A DNA stretch of 64,000 nt, from positions 10,291,501 to 10,355,500 of the forward strand of contig NZ_CP059997.1 in the NCBI RefSeq assembly GCF_018736145.1. Reading direction: 5' to 3'. The position numbers and the translations under genes are program-made. Below are positions 1 to 8,829 of this stretch, piece after piece. The notes beneath the pieces were generated by a model. It was given only the letters and a program-made list of their open reading frames with translations, did not search any database and was not told the DNA's origin. The first letter of the stretch is position 1. Each line of letters begins with the position of its first letter. Origin of the DNA: Amycolatopsis sp. CA-230715. Lineage in GTDB: Bacteria > Actinomycetota > Actinomycetes > Mycobacteriales > Pseudonocardiaceae.

Positions 1-1149
1 CGTGCTCGTCGGATCGGACACGCACAGCACCTGGCCGTAGGACGACATCAGCCCGAGCACCGCGGGCGCCGGGTAGATCCCGCCGGAGACCAGCACCCCG
101 GCGATCCCGGCGCCGAGCCCGTAGACGTTGAGCGGGCCGCGGTAGAGGCACAGCGGGACGAGCACAGCGAACACGAGCACGAAGAACCACGGCGAGGACG
201 GGCTGATCGCGGACACCATCGGCGAGAGCGCCTTGACCGCGCCGGGCAGCTTCACCGCCGAAAGCAGCATCCCGATCGCGATGAACAGCACGATCGGCGG
301 CGCGGCCACGTCGAACGCGCGGTACAGCGATTTCAGCGCGGTGGTGCCGAAACCGCCGGGCCGGGTGGTGGCGATCAGCGCGTAGCCCACGCCCGCGAGC
401 AGGGACGGCACGATCGGCACGGCGAAGCCGAGCGCCAGCACGATCGGCAGCAGCGGTGTCACCAGCGCGTACCACGGCGCGTCGCCCCGCCGCACCCGCG
501 CCTTCCCCGGCGCCCGCACGGACCAGGCGTGCCGGACGCCCTTGCGGCGCAGTTCCACGACGATATAAGCGATCCCGAGCACCAGCGCGATCGGGAAGAC
601 CTTCAGCTGGAACGAGCGCACCTCCTCCAGCGGCAGCTTCACCGCGTCGGACAGGAACTGCCAGCCGATCAGCTCCAGCGGCAGGCCAGCCGCGAGTCCC
701 ATCAGGACGGTCCCGCCCGCGACCACGGCCGGGATGCCGACCGCGATCATCGCCGGGATGCCGACGACCCCGGCCAGCATGGCTGCGGCCGCCGAGCCGG
801 TGATGCTGCCGCACAGGATGGACACCGCGAACACGCCGAGCGCGACCGCGGTCGGCCGTTCCCCGCCGAACTCGACGATCTTGCGCACGATCGTCGCGGC
901 GATCCCGGTGTCCTCCATCAGCGTGCCGAGCCAGGACCCGAGCAGCACCGCGATCATCGTCGAGGCGAGCATCGGCGCACCGGTCTGCAGGACGGCCTGC
1001 GCGACACTGTCCTTGCCGCCGAAGAGTGGCTGCCCCGCGCACAGCGCGATCCCGATCGCCATGAACCCGAGCGCGAACGCGGTGGGCAGCACCCTGGTCA
1101 GCATCAGGAGCACCCCGGCGGCCATCACGGCGAGAATGAGCACGCCCAT
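1..1149 (-). CDS. Membrane transporter of the citrate/gluconate (ion transporter) type, 3' end off-window
   Basis: The reading frame is open from the ATG at 1149 to the window edge (383 codons, no stop), so the C-terminus is missing. The translation is almost entirely hydrophobic with about ten membrane segments and glycine/alanine-rich re-entrant-like stretches such as GSITGSAAAAML, as in CitMHS/GntP/ArsB-type ion transporters. It lies 2 bp after the stop of the HExxH gene and closes the LacI-controlled operon that starts at 6509, so it probably imports that operon's substrate, likely an organic acid or small polar compound. Substrate and exact family are not certain. Confidence 0.7.
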   Translation of the reverse strand, partial: MGVLILAVMAAGVLLMLTRVLPTAFALGFMAIGIALCAGQPLFGGKDSVAQAVLQTGAPMLASTMIAVLLGSWLGTLMEDTGIAATIVRKIVEFGGERPTAVALGVFAVSILCGSITGSAAAAMLAGVVGIPAMIAVGIPAVVAGGTVLMGLAAGLPLELIGWQFLSDAVKLPLEEVRSFQLKVFPIALVLGIAYIVVELRRKGVRHAWSVRAPGKARVRRGDAPWYALVTPLLPIVLALGFAVPIVPSLLAGVGYALIATTRPGGFGTTALKSLYRAFDVAAPPIVLFIAIGMLLSAVKLPGAVKALSPMVSAISPSSPWFFVLVFAVLVPLCLYRGPLNVYGLGAGIAGVLVSGGIYPAPAVLGLMSSYGQVLCVSDPTST

Positions 1150-1151
1150 GG

Positions 1152-1697
1152 TCAACCTCCGAACGTGTGGCGGGTCAGCGCCGCGGTGAGGGCGAGGGGG
1201 CCGTGGCCGATCCCGGTGCGCCGGTGGGCGAAGCGGTGGGCGGCGAGCTCGTCGGCCCCGGTGACGTGCCCGCGGATCCGCCACGGGCCGAGCCGGAACG
1301 CGGTGTGGCCGAGGCGCCTGGCGAGTTCGCGGCCCTCGCCGCGGTGCATCCGGTGGTGCGCGACCTCGTGTGCGACGGCCGCGGCGCGCAGCTCCCCCGC
1401 CGTGACACTCACGCCCGCGCGCATCAGGACCTTCACCGCACGGGAGATGCCGTCGGGGCGGACGAGGATCGTCCGCACGCGGGTGTCGTACTCGGCGAGG
1501 ACAAGAACGTCGTCGCGCGCTCCGCCGAGCACCTCGGCGATTTCGGGCGCGGGCAAGGGATCCGGCGTCGCGGCGAGTTCGTCGCCGAAGGCCAGCGCGA
1601 TCCGTGCCCACGCGCGCAACCGTTCCTCGGCACGGTTCTCGTGCGTCGGCGCGGCGCGCAGCAGATCGACGGCGAGGTCCTCGTCGGTGGTGGTCAT
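1152..1697 (-). CDS. Small HExxH-motif protein of unknown function
   Basis: 181 residues. The ATG overlaps the stop of the upstream hydantoinase gene (ATGA), which fixes the start. Residues about 129-138 read HEVAHHRMHR, an HExxH zinc-site motif with a third His, as in minimal zincin-like metalloproteins; a DUF-type fold with a non-catalytic His cluster is possible. No signal peptide or membrane segment is visible, so it is probably cytoplasmic. Its place inside a hydantoinase operon suggests a role in processing or regulating that pathway, but I do not recognise a named family. Confidence 0.7.
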   Translation of the reverse strand: MTTTDEDLAVDLLRAAPTHENRAEERLRAWARIALAFGDELAATPDPLPAPEIAEVLGGARDDVLVLAEYDTRVRTILVRPDGISRAVKVLMRAGVSVTAGELRAAAVAHEVAHHRMHRGEGRELARRLGHTAFRLGPWRIRGHVTGADELAAHRFAHRRTGIGHGPLALTAALTRHTFGG

Positions 1698-3835
1698 CGG
1701 GCCTCCAGGATCGCCACGACGGGTTCGTCCGCGGGCCGGGTTCCGGTTTCGGTCCTGATCAGTGCGAGCAGCTGGCCGGTGTCGAGCACGCCGGACAGGT
1801 CGGCGATCTTCGGTCCCACCAGCAACCGGACGGCGGGTGCTCTGGAGCCGCCGTCGCCGAAGCTCGTGCGTTCGTCGACGGACGCGGTCAGCTCCGCCGC
1901 CGCGGTGCCCGCGGTGACGCTGCGGACCACCGCGTCCGGGCTGTGCACCCGGATCACCCCGTCCTCGTCGATCACCCGCAGCCGCAGCCTCGGCGGTTTC
2001 AGGCGGCGGAAACCGCGGCCCCGGACGCGCGCGCCGAGCACGCGGTGGTGCGCGGTCCGCGCCAGTTCGGTCACCTCGGCGAGGCCGACCCCGAGCGAGC
2101 GGGCCACCTCGGCGGTCAGCTCCGCGTCCGCGGCGCTCGCCGAGCGGTCCTTCGTCCGCAGTTCGGTGGCGCCGGTCGCGATCGCGCGGATCAGGTTGCG
2201 CTGGGGATCGACCGTGACGTCGACCTCGACCCCGGCCGGATCGGCGCCCTGCGCGACGACCGCGCGCTCGGCGTCGGCCCGTACCGCCAGCACGTCCGCG
2301 TGCGTGGGGGTGGGCACGATGCGCTCCACGGATTCGCGCACGAGGGCGAGCGCGGCCCCGAGCGGGCTGATCACTTCGCTGTGCGCGGCGATCCGCCAAT
2401 CCATAGTGGACGATTCACCGAGGTACGGGGTGACGGCGGCCGCGCCACCGCCACCGCCGACGAGCGCGAGGGCGCCGTCGTCCAGCCGGTACGCGTCGAT
2501 CAGCTGGTCCACCACGGCCCTCACCGGGCGCACGGCGTGGTCGAGCACCGTCCGCGCGGCGTCCACAACGGACAGGTTCAGCGCGCGGGCCAGCGGGACC
2601 AGCGCGGCCTTCGCCGACGCGGGGTCGCAGCGCGCGTAGCTGCCGGAAGGCACGACCCCGGCGGCGTTCGCCGCGCAGGTCACCGTGATCGCGTACCGGC
2701 CGCCCTCGCCGGTCCGCAGCGCGACGTAGTCCGCCGGGTCGTCCGGCCTCGGTGAGACGGTCACCAGTTCGGCACCGTCCAAAGCGGACGCGTCGGCGAA
2801 GCAGGCATAGGGCAGACCGGCGATGTGCGCGCTGCGCGGCCCCGCCCCGGCGATCGACGTCCCGTCGAACCGGATCATCGAGCCCCCGCCGACCCCTACC
2901 GTGCGGACGTCGAGCGAGGGCAGGTAGGTCTCCCGCCCGGCGAGCCGCGCGTGCCGCACCTGGACACGGCCGCGCCGGATCACGCTGATGTCGGTCGAGG
3001 TGCCCCCGGTCTCCAGGAAGATCCCCTCGCTGAGCTTCTCCCCCATCAGCGCGCCCGCGACCCCGGCCGCCGGTCCGGACAACGCGGTCAGCAGCGGCCT
3101 CGCCCGCATCTCCGGCAGCGCCATCACGCCGCCGTCCCCGCGCACGACCATCAACGGCGCGGTGATCCCGGCCGCGGCCACGCTGCGTTCGACGAGATCG
3201 GCCGTTTCGACCATGCGCGGCATGATCGCGGCGTTGAGCACCGCCGTCCGCGCGCGCTTCGCCAGCCCGTAGAGCCCGGTGATCTCGTGCGTCGCCGTGG
3301 CGGGCAGGCCCCGCGCCCTGGCCTCGGCGGCCACGGCGCGTTCCCCGAGCGGATCGTCCACACTGAACGGTTCCACCGCCGCGATCACCTCGGCGCCGTC
3401 CGCCCGCAGCCGGTCCACCGCCGCCTTCACCGCGACCGCGTCGCCCGGATCGGGCACCGCGGCGTACCGGATCGGCAGCGGCCTGCCCGGCGCGGGTTCC
3501 AGCTTCCCGAGCGACCGCAGCCTGCGCGTGGCGAAGGCGTCGAACCCCCGGCCGATCCCGGCGATCCCGACCACCGCGACGTCGCCTTCGAGCAGTGCGT
3601 TCGTGGCCTGCGTGGTGCCGTGCGCCAGGAACGAGACGTCCTCGGCGCCGATCCCCGCCTCCGCGCGCAGTTTTTCCAGCGCCAGCAGGATTCCCCCGGC
3701 CACCCCGTCCGGGTGGTCGTGACTGGTCGGCACCTTCGCCTTGGCGAGCAGGGCGAACGTCTCCGCGTCCACCGCGACCGCGTCGGTGAAGGTGCCGCCG
3801 ACGTCGATCCCGATCCGCACTCGCTTTCGCGCCAT
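1694..3835 (-). CDS. Hydantoinase/oxoprolinase-family ATP-dependent amidohydrolase (HyuA-like)
   Basis: 713 residues. The N-terminus (RIGIDVGGTFTDAVAVD) is the ASKHA-type ATP-binding signature of hydantoinase A / 5-oxoprolinase; HGTTQATNAL, LSGPAAGVAGA, ETGGTSTDIS and a late ALVGGGGGAA motif follow in family order. Proteins of this family open cyclic amides (hydantoins, 5-oxoproline) with ATP hydrolysis, usually with a HyuB partner, which is not seen here. AAAGGTG precedes the ATG at 3835. It is 20 bp downstream of an FAD oxidoreductase gene and coupled to the HExxH gene, so the four genes look cotranscribed. The substrate is unknown. Confidence 0.88.
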   Translation of the reverse strand: MARKRVRIGIDVGGTFTDAVAVDAETFALLAKAKVPTSHDHPDGVAGGILLALEKLRAEAGIGAEDVSFLAHGTTQATNALLEGDVAVVGIAGIGRGFDAFATRRLRSLGKLEPAPGRPLPIRYAAVPDPGDAVAVKAAVDRLRADGAEVIAAVEPFSVDDPLGERAVAAEARARGLPATATHEITGLYGLAKRARTAVLNAAIMPRMVETADLVERSVAAAGITAPLMVVRGDGGVMALPEMRARPLLTALSGPAAGVAGALMGEKLSEGIFLETGGTSTDISVIRRGRVQVRHARLAGRETYLPSLDVRTVGVGGGSMIRFDGTSIAGAGPRSAHIAGLPYACFADASALDGAELVTVSPRPDDPADYVALRTGEGGRYAITVTCAANAAGVVPSGSYARCDPASAKAALVPLARALNLSVVDAARTVLDHAVRPVRAVVDQLIDAYRLDDGALALVGGGGGAAAVTPYLGESSTMDWRIAAHSEVISPLGAALALVRESVERIVPTPTHADVLAVRADAERAVVAQGADPAGVEVDVTVDPQRNLIRAIATGATELRTKDRSASAADAELTAEVARSLGVGLAEVTELARTAHHRVLGARVRGRGFRRLKPPRLRLRVIDEDGVIRVHSPDAVVRSVTAGTAAAELTASVDERTSFGDGGSRAPAVRLLVGPKIADLSGVLDTGQLLALIRTETGTRPADEPVVAILEAR

Positions 3836-3855
3836 CGCAACACCTTTCGGACCGC

Positions 3856-5478
3856 TCAGTAGCCCTGGACCTCGGGCCAGTGGCGTTCGACACCGGCACG
3901 GTCGAGTTCGCCCGCGAACTCGTCGAAGAGCTTCTCGTCGGTGTGCACCGCGTGCGGGGTGACGCCGCGCCGCAGCGCGAAACCCGCGAGGAGCCCGGCC
4001 ACCTCGCCGATGTTCCACTCCACCGGATGCAGCCGGAAGCAGCCGTTCGTGAGGTGCGTCGTGCCGACGTTCTTGGCCGCCGGCAACAGGTTCCTCATCC
4101 GGACCGGCAGCAGCGCGCCGAGCGGGATCTCGAACGGCACGCTCGCCACGTCGATGTAGCCGTCCCCCGACGTGGACGGGTGGAGGTCGATCCGGTAGCT
4201 GCCGACGCCGACCGAATCGGACCGGGACACCCGGCCCCGCACGCCGAGGATCTCCGCCGACACGTCGTGCTCGGTGACCGTGGTGACCGCCCTGATCCGC
4301 CGGGACTCCCGGACGTAGGCGGATTTCGCCAGCCCGTCGCGGGTACCGGTGACGTCGGGGCGGAGCTTGAGCCCGGGGAACCCGGTGCCGCCGTCGGGCC
4401 GCGGTGCCTCGGTCTGCAGCCAGTACAGCACCGACAGCGAGAGCTGCTTCGCCTCGTAGTGCGCGCGTTCGACGTCGGCCGCGTCGGTCTTGCCGTCGAT
4501 CTCCAGCGCGGGCCGCAGCCAGTAGTCGTTGAGCGGCCAGTTCACCAGCGTGATGTCGGAGTCGAACGCGCCGGGCTCGTGCAGGCCGCGGGCGAGGATC
4601 CGGCGGAACCCCCACAGCTCCTTGTCCCCGGCGTCCGCGCTCTGGTCGGCGCTGATCTCGAGCGGATCGGTGTCCGGGTTCGGCACGAAGGTGCGTTCGA
4701 CGGGTTCGAGGGTGCGCGGGTCGGGCGCGAGGAAGCCGAGCAGCGGCCCCGGCCAGAACTCCGGGGTGTACGCCCGCCAGAACTCGTACATCGCGGGCTT
4801 GGAGATGACGTGGTTTTCCCCTTCGTGGTGGGAAAGCGCGAAGCAGTAGGTGATCCCCTGCAGGTTCTCCGGGTCCGCGACCTCCGGGGCGTGCGGTTCG
4901 CCGTGCTCGGCCCTGGCCTCGGCACCGACGGTGTATTCGGCGCCTGCCAAGGGAAGCAGGTCGCCGTTCTCGGTGGCGTCGAGGACGTACTCGGCGCGCA
5001 CGAGGACGTTTTCCTCGTGCGCGCCGGAAAAGGTGACCGACTCGACCCGGTCCCCGGTCACCGAGGCGGCGACCGGCCGGTGCTCCAGCAGCACGGTGAC
5101 GCGGCCCGCGCTGATCTGCGGGGCGAGCAGTTCCTGCAGCACCGCGAGCGCGACCTTGGGCTCGTGGCAGAGCTTGCTGACGCGCCCGGCGCCGGGGTTC
5201 AGCTCCGGCAGCCGCGCCGCGCCCGCCCGCAACGGGTAGGCGCGGCGGTAGTACTCGCGGATCCCCTCGCGCAGCGCGCGGTAGGTGCGCGTGCCGCCGA
5301 AGCGCTCGATCCACGGGTTCTCGTCAGGGGGAACCGCCTGCGCGGTCAGCTGGCCGCCGATCCAGTCGGTCTCCTCGGTGAGCACCACGCGGTGTCCCGC
5401 GCGGGCCGCCGCGAGCGCGGCCGCGGTGCCGCCGAGCCCGCCGCCCGCGACCAGGATCTCCGTGTCCAGTTTCCTCAT
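3856..5478 (-). CDS. FAD-dependent oxidoreductase
   Basis: 540 residues. The N-terminal dinucleotide-binding motif is intact (residues about 9-20, AGGGLGGTAAAL), followed by an acidic residue after VVLTEE and a WIGGQLTAQ motif. This is the signature of the FAD_oxidored family, in which an FAD Rossmann domain is fused to a large substrate domain. Its ATG overlaps the stop of the upstream LacI-family regulator (ATGA) and it begins the catabolic part of the operon. Substrate is unknown; the context with a hydantoinase-type enzyme suggests oxidation of a small cyclic or carbohydrate-derived compound. Confidence 0.83.
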   Translation of the reverse strand: MRKLDTEILVAGGGLGGTAAALAAARAGHRVVLTEETDWIGGQLTAQAVPPDENPWIERFGGTRTYRALREGIREYYRRAYPLRAGAARLPELNPGAGRVSKLCHEPKVALAVLQELLAPQISAGRVTVLLEHRPVAASVTGDRVESVTFSGAHEENVLVRAEYVLDATENGDLLPLAGAEYTVGAEARAEHGEPHAPEVADPENLQGITYCFALSHHEGENHVISKPAMYEFWRAYTPEFWPGPLLGFLAPDPRTLEPVERTFVPNPDTDPLEISADQSADAGDKELWGFRRILARGLHEPGAFDSDITLVNWPLNDYWLRPALEIDGKTDAADVERAHYEAKQLSLSVLYWLQTEAPRPDGGTGFPGLKLRPDVTGTRDGLAKSAYVRESRRIRAVTTVTEHDVSAEILGVRGRVSRSDSVGVGSYRIDLHPSTSGDGYIDVASVPFEIPLGALLPVRMRNLLPAAKNVGTTHLTNGCFRLHPVEWNIGEVAGLLAGFALRRGVTPHAVHTDEKLFDEFAGELDRAGVERHWPEVQGY

Positions 5479-6509
5479 GCCTCTTCCCGGATGCGTCGGA
5501 TGGTGTCCCCCGCGACGGGCGCGCAGGGCAGGAGCCGGTGCGGCTCGGCTGGGGCGCGCCGGTCCGGTTCGACGAGCGCCGCGAGCAGGCGGACCGCACC
5601 GCGGCCCATTTCCCGCCGGGGTACTTCGAATCCGCTGACGACCGGGCCGGTGGTGCCTGCGGGCGGGCGGCCGAGCACGGCGAGCGAAAGGTCTTGCGGT
5701 ACCGACAATCCCGCCCCGGCCACCGCGCGGGTCACGGCGTGGAAGACGGCGCCGGTATCGGTTTCCTCGACCACCACCGCGGTGACGCCGTCCGCCGTCC
5801 AGCGCCGGGGGCAGGGAAGCCTGCCCCCGGCGAACCGCTCCACGCCGATGTCCACCCGGTGCGCCGCCGCGCCTTCGAGCACCCCGCGCTCCCGGTCCCG
5901 CGATGAGGGCGCGTCGTCGTCCTCGCGCAGGTACCGGATCGAGGTGTGGCCCGCTTCGGCGAGCCTGCCGATCACCGCCGCGGACGCGGAGACGTAATCC
6001 GCGCCGACGTAGGGAATGGTCCCGCCGAGTTCCTCCCTCCGTCCTATGTAGACGACCGGGAAACCACTGGTGACCAGCTCGCGGATCGGCTCGTCCGGCA
6101 CGTGCCTGCCGAGGAAGAGGCAGCCGTCGGCGAGCCGGGTGCGGCGGATCCTGGCGTGGTCGTGCGTCCGGGTGCCCGCGCTGGACCCGGTGAACAGGAT
6201 GAGGTCCTGCCCCAGTTCGGCGGCTTCCTCCTCGACGCCGACCAGGATCGGGTAGTACGAATCGGCGACGTCGGTCGGGAAGGTCGCGGTGAAGGTGTAG
6301 AGCCCGAGCAGGTTGTTGCGCGACGAAGCCAGCCTGGTCGCCACCGGATCCGGGACGTAGCCCAGTTCTTCGGCCGCGGCCCGCACTCGCCGTCGGGTGC
6401 TCTCGGCGAGCCGCACGCCCGCGCGGTTGCCGCCGAGCACCACCGAAACCGTCGCCTGGGACACCCCCGCGATGCGGGCGATGTCCGCCTGACGCGGACC
6501 TCGTGCCAT
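5475..6509 (-). CDS. LacI-family transcriptional regulator
   Basis: 344 residues. The N-terminal helix-turn-helix and hinge are clear (IARIAGVSQATVSVVLGG, then RVRAAAEELGYVPD), followed by a periplasmic-binding-protein-like sensor domain. It heads the operon with the FAD oxidoreductase, hydantoinase-type, HExxH and transporter genes, and is divergent from the exported glycosidase-like gene at 6694. A CTAAT-N4-ATTAG palindrome lies about 15 bp upstream of its ATG and a second copy further out in the divergent promoter, so autoregulation and joint control of both units are likely. The effector is unknown. Confidence 0.93.
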   Translation of the reverse strand: MARGPRQADIARIAGVSQATVSVVLGGNRAGVRLAESTRRRVRAAAEELGYVPDPVATRLASSRNNLLGLYTFTATFPTDVADSYYPILVGVEEEAAELGQDLILFTGSSAGTRTHDHARIRRTRLADGCLFLGRHVPDEPIRELVTSGFPVVYIGRREELGGTIPYVGADYVSASAAVIGRLAEAGHTSIRYLREDDDAPSSRDRERGVLEGAAAHRVDIGVERFAGGRLPCPRRWTADGVTAVVVEETDTGAVFHAVTRAVAGAGLSVPQDLSLAVLGRPPAGTTGPVVSGFEVPRREMGRGAVRLLAALVEPDRRAPAEPHRLLPCAPVAGDTIRRIREEA

Positions 6510-6523
6510 CAGCGCTCCTTGTC

Positions 6524-6537
6524 CTAATGCGGATTAG
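6524..6537. promoter_or_regulatory. LacI-type operator O1
   Basis: CTAATGCGGATTAG has perfect 5-bp arms, extended to 6 bp by the flanking C/G (6523-6538). It lies just upstream of the LacI-family gene start and shares its arms with the site at 6612. A regulator of this fold typically binds such even-spaced palindromes; binding here is inferred. Confidence 0.7.
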
Positions 6538-6611
6538 GCACAGCGTGAATCCGCGGAATGCCGAAGTCAACGATTCTGTCCGAACGCGCCAGAAAGAACT
6601 CCCCAGCGTGA

Positions 6612-6625
6612 CTAATACGTATTAG
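6612..6625. promoter_or_regulatory. LacI-type operator O2
   Basis: CTAATACGTATTAG is a perfect 14-bp palindrome with the same CTAAT/ATTAG arms as the site at 6524. It sits about 70 bp before the GTG of the divergent exported protein, a position suited to repressing that promoter. The two sites are 88 bp apart, close to eight helical turns, which would allow looping. Confidence 0.7.
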
Positions 6626-6693
6626 CAGGTTGACCGTCGTCTTGAGCCGTGCTTACCGTCGTTCGAGCCACTCCAGCGACGAAGGAGCCTCCC

Positions 6694-7683
6694 GTGAGCC
6701 TTTCCCGACGTCAGATGCTGATCGGAACGGCGAGCATCGGAGCCGCCGCGGGACTCGGCGCCGCCTTCCCCGCGATGGCCTCGGCCGCGCCCGCCGGTTT
6801 CCCGGACTACCGGTTCGTGCGGACCACGTTCGACAAGGCCAAGCTGCGCTACAACCCGACCGGGGAACTGATCTTCCCGTGTATCCGCGGGGTTTCCGGC
6901 CGCGTCGCGAACCCGCTCGGCCGCTACTACCTCTACTACGCGCCGCACGACCCGCCCGGCGGGATCTGCCTCGCCTACGCGGATTCGCTGGAAGGCCCGT
7001 TCACCGAATATCCGCACAACCCGATCGTTTCCCGCGACTGGCCGGGAAAGTACTCCGTCAGCCACGTCTCCTCACCGCACGTGATGTGGCACGAGGAGGC
7101 CAAGGAGCTCTGGCTGTACTTCCACGGCGAGAACACCGTCACCCGCCTCGCCCGGTCCAAGGACGGGATCCACTTTGGCTACGACAAGGAAGTGCTCTCC
7201 ACCCGCCTGCTCCCGGAGGGCACCACGGAAACCTCGTACGCGCGCGTGTTCCGGCACGACCTGCCGTCGAAGAAGGCGCGGTACGTCATGGTGTTCATGC
7301 TCAACAACAAATCCGACCACCGCGACATCGGCTGGGGCTGGTCCGCCGACGCGCGGAACTGGACCTTCGCCAAGGAACCGCTGATCCGGCACGGCGACGT
7401 CGGCGCGAACAACGTCGGCGGCCCGCATCTGCTGTGGCGCGACAACAGCACGTACGTCGTGTACAACACGAACATCGAAGCGGGCGGGAACATCCTGATC
7501 ACCGAGGTCGGCAACGACTTCACGAAGCGCGAGCACCTCGGCGTGTTCCACCGCCCGCTCGCCGGCGCGCCCGACGGCGGCCGCTGCGCCGCGCCGAGCT
7601 TCGGCACCGAAAACGGCCGCGAGTACATGATCTACGAGGCGGGCGCCCGGCTCGAAGGGTCCATCGCCATCGCCCGCGCCTGA
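6694..7683 (+). CDS. Tat-exported glycosidase-like beta-propeller protein (GH43-like)
   Basis: 329 residues. GTG at 6694 follows GAAGGAG (6681-6687), which is better than upstream starts. The N-terminus SRRQMLIG followed by a hydrophobic Ala/Gly stretch and an Ala-rich cleavage region is a twin-arginine signal. The mature part has repeated blades with motifs such as YLYYAPHD, SSPHVMW and NVGGPHLLW, typical of five-bladed propeller glycoside hydrolases (GH43/GH32/GH130-like). It is divergent from the LacI regulator and shares its operators, so it probably releases the sugar or glycoside that feeds or induces the neighbouring operon. Catalytic residues were not assigned with certainty. Confidence 0.78.
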   Translation: MSLSRRQMLIGTASIGAAAGLGAAFPAMASAAPAGFPDYRFVRTTFDKAKLRYNPTGELIFPCIRGVSGRVANPLGRYYLYYAPHDPPGGICLAYADSLEGPFTEYPHNPIVSRDWPGKYSVSHVSSPHVMWHEEAKELWLYFHGENTVTRLARSKDGIHFGYDKEVLSTRLLPEGTTETSYARVFRHDLPSKKARYVMVFMLNNKSDHRDIGWGWSADARNWTFAKEPLIRHGDVGANNVGGPHLLWRDNSTYVVYNTNIEAGGNILITEVGNDFTKREHLGVFHRPLAGAPDGGRCAAPSFGTENGREYMIYEAGARLEGSIAIARA

Positions 7684-7716
7684 GCAGGGCCATCCGGCTT
7701 GCCCCGCCTGGGGATC

Positions 7717-7766
7717 CGCCGCGACGGTAGTACCGTGGACGCGTCCGTTCTCCTACCGTCGCGGCG
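7717..7766. terminator. Long perfect hairpin between the glycosidase and cheB genes
   Basis: Two 14-bp arms (CGCCGCGACGGTAG at 7717-7730 and its complement at 7753-7766) enclose a 22-nt loop that itself contains the palindrome GGACGCGTCC. There is no T tract. It starts 33 bp after the glycosidase-like stop and could act as a terminator. The nested ACGGTA/TACCGT repeats also allow a protein-binding role. Confidence 0.55.
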
Positions 7767-7824
7767 TGTTTCGGCAGCGCGCTCAACGGTAATCCGGTGA
7801 GCTATGGGCGAGGAGGTGCGCGCA

Positions 7825-8829
7825 GTGTCGGAGTCCACGCGGGAAGTCGTCGCGATCGGCGCTTCCGCGGGTGGAGTCGACGCGCTGCGCCAGGTCGCGG
7901 CCGGGCTGCCCGCCGGCTTCCCCGCCGCGGTGCTCGTGGTCATGCACGTGCCGCCGGGCAGGCCGAGCGCGCTGGCCGACATCCTCGACCGGGCGGGCAG
8001 GCTGCCCGCGGTGGCGGCGACGTCGGGCGCGAAGCTGGAGCCCGGTGTCATCCACACCGCGCCGCCGGACCGCCACCTGCTGACCGAGGACGGCACGCTC
8101 GTCCTCACCAACGGCCCCACGGAGAACGGCCACCGGCCCGCGATCAACGCGACCTTCCGGTCGGTCGCGCTCACTTCGGGTGCGCGCGCGATCGGCGTGG
8201 TGCTCTCCGGTGTCCTCGACGACGGCGCGATCGGACTTCGCGCCATCATCGGCCAAGGCGGCCTCGCCGTCGTGCAGGACCCCGCGGACGCCCAGCACCG
8301 GGGCATGCCCGACAGCGCGCTCGCCCAGGTGAGCACGGAACACGTGTTACCGGCCGACGCGATCGGCCCAGCGCTCGACAAGCTGGTGCGCACGCCCGTC
8401 GCCGAGGGGCCCTACGTACGCCCGCCGTCCGGCATGCGCCTCGAGGACCGGATAGCCAGGCAGGACGTGCGGCTCGGCGCGCTCTCCCCCAGCGACGCGC
8501 CCGCTTCCGGGTTCGTGTGCCCCGACTGCCACGGTTCTCTGATGGAGGTCGCCCCCGTGGAGGGCCAGTACCGCTGCCGGATCGGGCACGCCTGGACGGC
8601 GAAGGCCCTCCTGGACGCGCAGGACGACCAGTTCCGGCAGGCGCTGTGGACGGCGCTGCGTTCCCTGGACGAAAAGGCGGCGCTGGCGGCCAAGCTCGAA
8701 CAGCACACCGCGGGCAGCGAGGGTTCGCCGCTGTCGAAGCGGTACGCCGAGACCGCGCAGGACTGCCGGGTGGCCGCCGACACGCTGCGCCGGTTCCTGG
8801 CCGCCGCCGACGACGCGGAGGATCGATGA
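7825..8829 (+). CDS. CheB-type protein-glutamate methylesterase with C-terminal zinc-ribbon-like region
   Basis: 334 residues. GTG 7825 is preferred because AGGAGG (7811-7816) lies 8 bp upstream; an in-frame ATG at 7804 has no good ribosome site. The CheB domain comes first with the serine motif GASAGG (Ser14), a His in MHVPPG (His41) and Asp in LSGVLDDGAIG. There is no receiver domain. The C-terminal third contains CPDC and CRIGH motifs, likely binding zinc, followed by a helical tail. It is coupled by ATGA to a STAS-ATPase gene and precedes a CheR-like gene. No chemoreceptor or flagellar genes are nearby, so the methylated target is probably not classical chemotaxis. Confidence 0.9.
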   Translation: MSESTREVVAIGASAGGVDALRQVAAGLPAGFPAAVLVVMHVPPGRPSALADILDRAGRLPAVAATSGAKLEPGVIHTAPPDRHLLTEDGTLVLTNGPTENGHRPAINATFRSVALTSGARAIGVVLSGVLDDGAIGLRAIIGQGGLAVVQDPADAQHRGMPDSALAQVSTEHVLPADAIGPALDKLVRTPVAEGPYVRPPSGMRLEDRIARQDVRLGALSPSDAPASGFVCPDCHGSLMEVAPVEGQYRCRIGHAWTAKALLDAQDDQFRQALWTALRSLDEKAALAAKLEQHTAGSEGSPLSKRYAETAQDCRVAADTLRRFLAAADDAEDR

